Part shown: positions 61,225-64,000 of the stretch, one piece after another
Layout of the letters: every line of letters starts with the position of its first letter
How positions within the stretch are numbered: position 1 is the first letter of the stretch
From: JBMOKU01 sp049324315
GTDB lineage: Bacteria; Bacillota; Clostridia; Peptostreptococcales; Thermotaleaceae
Assembly: GCA_049324315.1 (NCBI GenBank)
Contig: JBMOKU010000018.1
Span: forward strand, 1 to 64,000
DNA: 64,000 bases
Reading direction: 5' to 3'
Position numbers and translations under genes: made by a program
The notes under the pieces: generated by a model
Seen by the model: only the letters and a program-made list of their open reading frames with translations
Told to the model about the DNA's origin: nothing
Databases searched by the model: none

Positions 61225-62011
61225 AAGAATTGATTAAAAAAACTGAGAGATAAAAAACAATAGGTGCTGTAAAGAGAATACTGTCAAACCTATCTAAAAT
61301 ACCCCCGTGTCCAGGCATAATTTTCCCATAATCTTTTATGCCTACATATCGTTTAATGATTGAAGCTGTCAAATCACCTACTTGCGAGAGTATGCTGGCA
61401 AAAAAACCCATGATAACACATTGGTATAAAAAAGAAGGCACAACAAAATATGCAAAAACACCACTTACTACAACACAACCAATAATGCCTCCAATGGCAC
61501 CTTCTACTGTTTTTTTAGGACTAATATTGGGACAAAGTTTTCTCGAACCAAAAAAATATCCTGAAAAATACGCGAATGTATCTGTAGACCAGGCTGTGAT
61601 AAAGATCATCCATATTAGATTTCTCGGTTCAATAAGTTCATCAAAAAAAACAATATGGAACATAAAGAACACAATATAAAATACACCTAGTATGGTTATA
61701 CTCGCAGCTATGATGTCTGCCTTTTTTTTAAATATGGTTAAAACCAATGTAGTTACAACGGTGATAAAAAACCAAAACATGATTTTCTCCAAGGTAGGAG
61801 ATAATATCGTAATGAAAAAAAATAAGAGAATACTAAATGCTCCGATTTGCTTATATGGGCGAATTTGAATATGATGAAAAGCATTGAAGAACTCATTGAT
61901 GGCAATAGATGCTAAAATGAAAACAGCAATTTTAAGCAAAATGCTCCCTTTTGATACAGTAATATACAGCAAAGGCAAACCTACTAATGAAGTAATAATT
62001 CGAACGAGCAT
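61223..62011 (-). CDS. cdsA: Phosphatidate cytidylyltransferase
   Basis: CdsA makes CDP-diacylglycerol from phosphatidate and CTP in the membrane. The 262-residue protein has about seven helices and the C-terminal signature S-x-IKRYVGIKDYGKIMPGHGG. GGAGGTAG precedes the ATG. It lies 13 bases after uppS. Confidence 0.95.
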   Translation of the reverse strand: MLVRIITSLVGLPLLYITVSKGSILLKIAVFILASIAINEFFNAFHHIQIRPYKQIGAFSILLFFFITILSPTLEKIMFWFFITVVTTLVLTIFKKKADIIAASITILGVFYIVFFMFHIVFFDELIEPRNLIWMIFITAWSTDTFAYFSGYFFGSRKLCPNISPKKTVEGAIGGIIGCVVVSGVFAYFVVPSFLYQCVIMGFFASILSQVGDLTASIIKRYVGIKDYGKIMPGHGGILDRFDSILFTAPIVFYLSVFLINS

Positions 62012-62024
62012 TAAGTACTACCTC

Positions 62025-62795
62025 CTATTTGATACCACCAAACCGTCTTTCTCTATTCTGGTAGTCATGTATTGCATGGATTAAATGTTCACCGTTAAAA
62101 TCCGGCCAATAAATATCAGAAAACCAGAATTCACTATAGGCAATCTGCCATAGCAGAAAGTTACTTATGCGATATTCTCCACTGGGCCTTATGATTAAAT
62201 CCGGATCCGGAATCCCCTGTGTATATAAATATTGACTAAATATTGACTCATCTACATCATCTATTGTTAGGGTCTTATCTTCTACAGCTTGAATCATTCG
62301 TTTTACCGCTCTAATAATCTCGTCTCTTCCACCATAATTCAAAGCTATATTCACTTGCAGACCAGTATTTTCTTTGGTTAGATTAACCGCATCATTTATT
62401 TCACGGATCGCACTATCAGGTAATTTGCTGATATCACCAATAGTACAGATCTTTACGTTATTCGAATGTAATTCCTTAATTTCCAATCTTAAATAAGTAA
62501 CAAGCAATTGCATTAAAGCAGTTACTTCTTCCTTTGGCCTTTTCCAATTCTCCGTGGAAAAAGCATATAGGGTTAAATAAGCAACACCAATATCTGATGC
62601 TGTGCGGATGACGTCCCTTAGCGCTTCAACGCCTGCTTTGTGTCCCGCAGTTCTTGGCAGTCCCTTGCTTTTTGCCCATCGTCCATTTCCATCCATGATG
62701 ACAGCAATGTGTTTAGGTATATTGTTTAGATCAAGCTGCAGCTTACTATTTGTTTCATTTCGATGACTGGTAAATAGTTTTCTCAAAATATCCAT
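62025..62795 (-). CDS. uppS: Isoprenyl (undecaprenyl diphosphate) synthase
   Basis: UppS elongates farnesyl diphosphate in cis to the C55 carrier used in wall synthesis. The 256-residue protein has IAVIMDGNGRWAKSKGLPR with the catalytic aspartate near 34, AFSTENWKRP near 90, and the C-terminal RPSGEYRISNFLLWQ. GGGGG precedes the ATG. Its product pathway uses the MEP-route genes encoded just downstream. Confidence 0.96.
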   Translation of the reverse strand: MDILRKLFTSHRNETNSKLQLDLNNIPKHIAVIMDGNGRWAKSKGLPRTAGHKAGVEALRDVIRTASDIGVAYLTLYAFSTENWKRPKEEVTALMQLLVTYLRLEIKELHSNNVKICTIGDISKLPDSAIREINDAVNLTKENTGLQVNIALNYGGRDEIIRAVKRMIQAVEDKTLTIDDVDESIFSQYLYTQGIPDPDLIIRPSGEYRISNFLLWQIAYSEFWFSDIYWPDFNGEHLIHAIHDYQNRERRFGGIK

Positions 62796-62844
62796 TCAGA
62801 ATGCCCCCGATTAAGAAAGTGCTTAACCCCCGCAACTGCAGGGG

Positions 62845-63039
62845 CTAAAAATAGTTTACTATTAATTCAATATCCTTGTCTATTCTTTTTTGTCTGATCA
62901 CGCGATACTCGTCGATATAATGCTTTTCTCGATTGCTTTCATACTGTGTTTTTACAATTTTTATTCTAACATCATAATGCTGCAGTATAGCCACAGCTTC
63001 ATTAAGACGATAAGATACTACACTAGGAATTTCAGACAA
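62845..63039 (-). CDS. Small PASTA-like protein between frr and uppS
   Basis: This 64-residue ORF starts at TTG 63039 with GGAGG eight bases before it and lies three bases after the frr stop. It reads SEIPSVVSYRLNEAVAILQ at the start, then two or three beta strands with many charged residues ending IELIVNYF. The pattern P-x-V-x(4)-L-x-EA-x3-L followed by beta strands resembles a single PASTA unit. It has no signal peptide or membrane segment, so a wall-sensing role is unlikely. I do not know its function. Confidence 0.7.
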   Translation of the reverse strand: MSEIPSVVSYRLNEAVAILQHYDVRIKIVKTQYESNREKHYIDEYRVIRQKRIDKDIELIVNYF

Positions 63040-63042
63040 TGA

Positions 63043-63600
63043 TTAGACCTCCAGTAATTCTTTTTCCTTGCTATTGATCGTTTCATCAATCATAGAAATA
63101 AACTTATCTGTAAGCTTTTGAATATCATCTTCTGACTTTTTAAGATCATCTTCTGTAATCTCTGTGTTTTTCTGCATTTTCTTTAATTTGTCGTTAGCTT
63201 CTCGTCGCTCATTACGAATAGCTACTTTTGCATTTTCACCGGTCTTCTTTACAATCTTTATTAGCTCTTTCCGTCTTTCTTCCGTTAATTGTGGAATTAA
63301 CAACCGAATAAGTTTGCCATCATTTGAAGGATTGATGCCCAAATCAGATAATTGGATGGCTTTTTCTATTGGCTGAATTGCCCCTTTATCATATGGCTGG
63401 ATAACCAACAATCTAGGTTCAGGTGCAGAAATACCGGCAATTTGTTTCAGTGGCGTCGGTGAACCATAATAATCAACCATGATTCTGTCCAGTAATGCAG
63501 GATTTGCCCTACCAGCTCGAATTGACATGAGCTCTTCCTTAAGTACCTTTAAGGTTTTTTGCATCTTTTCTTCGATCTCATGATGAACTTGTGTAATCAT
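63043..63600 (-). CDS. frr: Ribosome recycling factor
   Basis: RRF splits the post-termination ribosome with EF-G. The 185-residue protein has MQKTLKVLKEELMSIRAGRANPALLD-type helix 1, VDYYGSPTPLKQIAGIS near 45, and LTEERRKELIKIVKK near 122. AAGGAGG precedes the ATG. It lies three bases after pyrH. Confidence 0.98.
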   Translation of the reverse strand: MITQVHHEIEEKMQKTLKVLKEELMSIRAGRANPALLDRIMVDYYGSPTPLKQIAGISAPEPRLLVIQPYDKGAIQPIEKAIQLSDLGINPSNDGKLIRLLIPQLTEERRKELIKIVKKTGENAKVAIRNERREANDKLKKMQKNTEITEDDLKKSEDDIQKLTDKFISMIDETINSKEKELLEV

Positions 63601-63603
63601 ACA

Positions 63604-64000
63604 TCATTCCTCCTTAATCAATGTACCAATCTTTTCACCTAAAATGACTTTCTTAATGTTTTCTGGCTTATTAAGACCAAAAACAATAATTGGGATTTTA
63701 TTATCCATACACAGAGAAGTAGCAGTAGAATCCATGACGCCTAATCCTCTATTCAAAACATTGATATAGGATAATTCATCAAACATTTCGGCCTCAGGGT
63801 TTACCATCGGGTCTGAATCATAAACACCATCAACTTTCTTTGCAAGCAGAATAACTTCTGCTTCGATTTCAGCTGCTCTTAAAGCCGCAGTGGTATCTGT
63901 AGAAAAATATGGATTACCTGTTCCAGCCGCAAAAATGACAACTCTTCCTTTTTCTAAATGTCTTACCGCTCTTCGTCGAATGTACGGTTCTGCGATCTGT
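63604..64000 (-). CDS. pyrH: UMP kinase, C-terminal part (cut by window edge)
   Basis: The open frame enters from the right edge and gives about 132 residues: QIAEPYIRRRAVRHLEKGR, VVIFAAGTGNPYFSTDTTAA, AKKVDGVYDSDP and a normal C-terminus ending GTLIKEE. This is the amino-acid-kinase-fold bacterial UMP kinase, which makes UDP from UMP. The start lies outside the window. The pyrH-frr order is standard. Confidence 0.96.
   Translation of the reverse strand, partial: QIAEPYIRRRAVRHLEKGRVVIFAAGTGNPYFSTDTTAALRAAEIEAEVILLAKKVDGVYDSDPMVNPEAEMFDELSYINVLNRGLGVMDSTATSLCMDNKIPIIVFGLNKPENIKKVILGEKIGTLIKEE

Noticed and set aside
62796..62844. Terminator between the PASTA-like gene and uppS
   Set aside because: A GC-rich stem (CCCC/GGGG) exists, but no U run follows on the minus strand, so it was not called.
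1..64000. CRISPR arrays, tRNA or rRNA genes, intact insertion sequences
   Set aside because: I saw no regularly spaced long repeats, no cloverleaf or rRNA-like stretches and no intact transposase gene on either strand.

Overview
The window is chromosomal DNA of an AT-rich, spore-forming anaerobe of the Clostridia. The evidence is PolC-type DNA polymerase III, SpoVS under a sigma-H-like promoter, a YlmC/YmxH protein, the order pyrH-frr-uppS-cdsA-dxr-rseP-ispG-polC-rimP-nusA-ylxR-ylxQ-infB-rbfA-nrnA-truB-ribF-rpsO-pnp, a sigma-54-controlled amino-acid oxidation operon and a tungsten-type aldehyde oxidoreductase. A natronincolacean or Alkaliphilus-like amino-acid fermenter would fit, but the genus is not resolved.

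Left part (1-11.1 kb) is accessory and partly decayed. It holds the start of an unknown gene leaving the window, a frameshifted TnsA-like transposon endonuclease remnant, and a tetracycline-resistance pair of the tetA(P)-tetB(P) type behind a long leader (promoter, two terminators, two short ORFs). Next is a small modified-peptide locus: a 48-residue precursor ending in ACGX repeats, its radical SAM/SPASM enzyme, a nitroreductase, a truncated Sir2-like gene and a divergent HxlR regulator. Then comes a stretch of gene remnants (chemotaxis receptor, CaiB/BaiF CoA-transferase, tryptophanase/tyrosine phenol-lyase, one unknown) around one intact fumarylacetoacetate-hydrolase-family gene.

The centre (11.2-25 kb, all on the minus strand) is metabolic. 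proA-proB-proC sits behind a T-box leader whose specifier reads as proline. A ten-gene operon encodes an NSS amino-acid:sodium symporter with a MetS-like 33-residue subunit, a multi-subunit flavin/iron-sulfur amino-acid dehydrogenase resembling HcnABC and archaeal dye-linked proline dehydrogenases, a four-cluster ferredoxin, an aldehyde:ferredoxin oxidoreductase and a ThiS/MoaD-like sulfur carrier. It has a convincing -24/-12 promoter, two matching upstream dyads, and a CBS-PAS-AAA+-Fis sigma-54 activator directly upstream. The likely logic is uptake of an amino acid, oxidation to an imino or oxo product, and oxidation of a derived aldehyde with electrons passed to ferredoxin. The substrate cannot be read from sequence.

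The right part (25-64 kb, all minus) is conserved core: purB, a PHP phosphatase, spoVS, rny, recA (LexA box), cinA, pgsA, rimO, mnmH, ftsK, tepA, an aspartokinase, ylmC, dut, an M16 peptidase, a polysaccharide deacetylase, pnp, rpsO, then the translation/replication cluster and the isoprenoid/envelope genes up to a truncated pyrH at the right edge. Oddities there are an apparent ATT start for RNase Y, a hairpin between the recA ribosome-binding site and its start codon, and a small PASTA-like gene between frr and uppS.
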